Below the pieces are notes generated by a model, which worked only from the letters and a program-made list of their open reading frames with translations, had not been told where the DNA came from and searched no databases. Of a DNA stretch of 64,000 nt, positions 62,742 to 64,000 are shown piece by piece. The stretch lies in assembly GCF_008831285.2 (NCBI RefSeq), contig NC_045139.1:409204-473203 (forward strand). The letters are read 5' to 3'. The position numbers and the translations under genes are program-made. Within the stretch, counting starts at the first letter, position 1; each line of letters starts with the position of its first letter. This DNA is from Nymphaea colorata. Taxonomy: Eukaryota > Streptophyta > Magnoliopsida > Nymphaeales > Nymphaeaceae.

Positions 62742-64000
62742 CTGACCAACAGCCAACGGTAAGAAAATAATGAAATACTTTAGAATTCCAAAGCTAGCAT
62801 AGTAAACAGGAAGAGAGAGAGAGAGAGAGAGAGAGAGAATCAAAGACGTAAACCAAACAAAGACTAGGTCGGCCACCATGCAGCATCCCAGAAATCACAA
62901 GAAGCGCACAAATAATACTTTGAATAGTCTTCAGGCATAATTGTGATGGTTCCAAGAATAATAAACTCATGGGCTTGACTAGAAAAGCACTTGAAGTACA
63001 TAATCCGATTATTTCTCCACCGGTCATGGAAAGGGGAAAAAATGGAAACAAAAAATAGCTGTGGCTCTTCACAATGGTGCTCTTACTTGGCAAATATAAG
63101 GTATTATTTAGAAAGGATAAATGATCTTTTCCAAATCAGATAAGACTCCAGAGTAAAATGCCAGTAAGCATTTGAACCACGGGCCTTGAGCAGATAAGTC
63201 AAGACACAATTTTTTCTATAGGGGCATTAAGCAACGTGGTATACAAGACATAACAACTAAAGCGGTTTCCCTTTCAACTACTGCAATGAAATATTTTTGC
63301 ACTAGCCAGGTGACACAAACAGGGACAACTACCAGGAGGGAGGGAGGGTGCCTGCTTTGTCCGTCATAAAGTAAAAAGAACAAGCAGGAGCTTAAAAATG
63401 AAAAAAATTGATGTAATTATAAGCAGGTGGAATAAATCCTATAAGATATGATCCATTTGACTCTGTTAGCCAAAAAATTGTAGACTTTTAGGCGAAAAGG
63501 AGATAAAGTCTATAGGGAATTCAATCAGATGCCACTTCATTCTACAGGAGACAGAATGTGTACCAGATAACTGAAACAGATTCGATCAAGCACAAATTCG
63601 ATTCTTCACTGAAAACTCACAAAGAGAAGCGGAACAGGCAAAACTCCGTAACCATCTTGAATAATAAAAAATGCCCCAGAGCGCCATAGGGTTCGTAATG
63701 AAATAAACTTCAACGAGACTCAACTTTTCTTCTAAAAAAGAGGGGGGAAAGACTTCAACATCTTACTCACCCTGATGTATTAGAAGATAGAACTGAGAAG
63801 CAAAAGCGGAACGCACTTACAAGCCAGTGCCACAATTTTCCACATATTATAAAGCAAAAATCAAAGAGAATAATTTGAAATGAAACAACAATTGATGGAC
63901 TCCACAATCCTATACAAGGTTCCCTAATGAAAAATAAAGTCTAATTTAGCACAGACGACGTAGAATTTTTCCATTTTCAGGAAATATCATCAATGAAGAA
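62742..64000 (-). other. BBD leader region
   Basis: A leader acceptor (TTGGTCAG) ends at 62742. A (CT)n tract in the sense direction lies at 62813-62838, about 70 nt inside the intron. A strong donor (CATCAGG|GTGAGTAAG) at 63771/63770 would give a leader exon ending at 63771 and an intron of about 1 kb. The promoter is then near or beyond the right edge. No other gene is visible. Confidence 0.5.

Noticed and set aside
62705-62749. N-terminal extension of BBD
   Set aside because: It would need a TTG start that lies partly before the leader acceptor at 62742. MGTLQGP at 62704 matches the family start as I recall it.

Overview
This is nuclear DNA from a flowering plant. The evidence is eight spliced genes whose products match angiosperm-type proteins, AT-rich GT-AG introns, GA/CT and AT microsatellites, and small inverted-repeat elements. 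The species cannot be told from the sequence. Spacing of about 8 kb per gene and introns up to about 2.4 kb suggest a medium or larger genome. Nothing looks bacterial, viral or organellar, and there is no CRISPR array, rRNA or convincing tRNA. I rebuilt seven genes exon by exon. In all seven the exon phases join into one open frame of plausible family length.

Layout. 280-976 (+): 3' end of a BCS1/AATP1-type AAA ATPase. 2264-4555 (-): SRP19, with a 5' UTR exon near 5.04-5.2 kb. 6907-12071 (-): bifunctional dihydrofolate reductase-thymidylate synthase (DHFR-TS), including a tiny first coding exon. 12.2-17.7 kb: gene-poor gap. 17721-21978 (-): plastid diaminopimelate decarboxylase (LYSA). 22-25 kb: intergenic DNA and 5' UTR, with a fold-back MITE. 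25211-31721 (+): Sec14-nodulin phosphatidylinositol transfer protein, here called SFH copy A. 32-34.5 kb: repeat-rich block. 35737-38083 (+): RAB2/RABB1 small GTPase. 39937-48968 (-): a second Sec14-nodulin gene, SFH copy B. 49.5-57 kb: gene-poor, microsatellites and decayed repeats. 57096-62704 (-): bifunctional nuclease BBD with BFN and UVR domains; its 5' UTR runs toward the right edge.

How the genes relate. There are no operons; each gene is its own transcription unit. Several are housekeeping genes: protein targeting (SRP19), thymidylate and folate metabolism, lysine synthesis, and ER-Golgi traffic (RAB2). The most notable arrangement is two Sec14-nodulin paralogues facing each other tail to tail with RAB2 between them. 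Seven consecutive internal exons (295, 100, 267, 78, 102, 50 and 100 nt) are identical in length in the two copies, while the linker and C-terminal regions have diverged.

Other points: a predicted DHFR-TS presequence encoded by an 8-nt first coding segment plus the next exon; two GC-AG introns, one in DHFR-TS and one in LYSA; a NAGNAG acceptor in SFH copy A; sense-strand CT tracts near the 5' end of most genes; and several tandem duplications. I found no convincing undescribed system. The findings are gene-structure and repeat observations.
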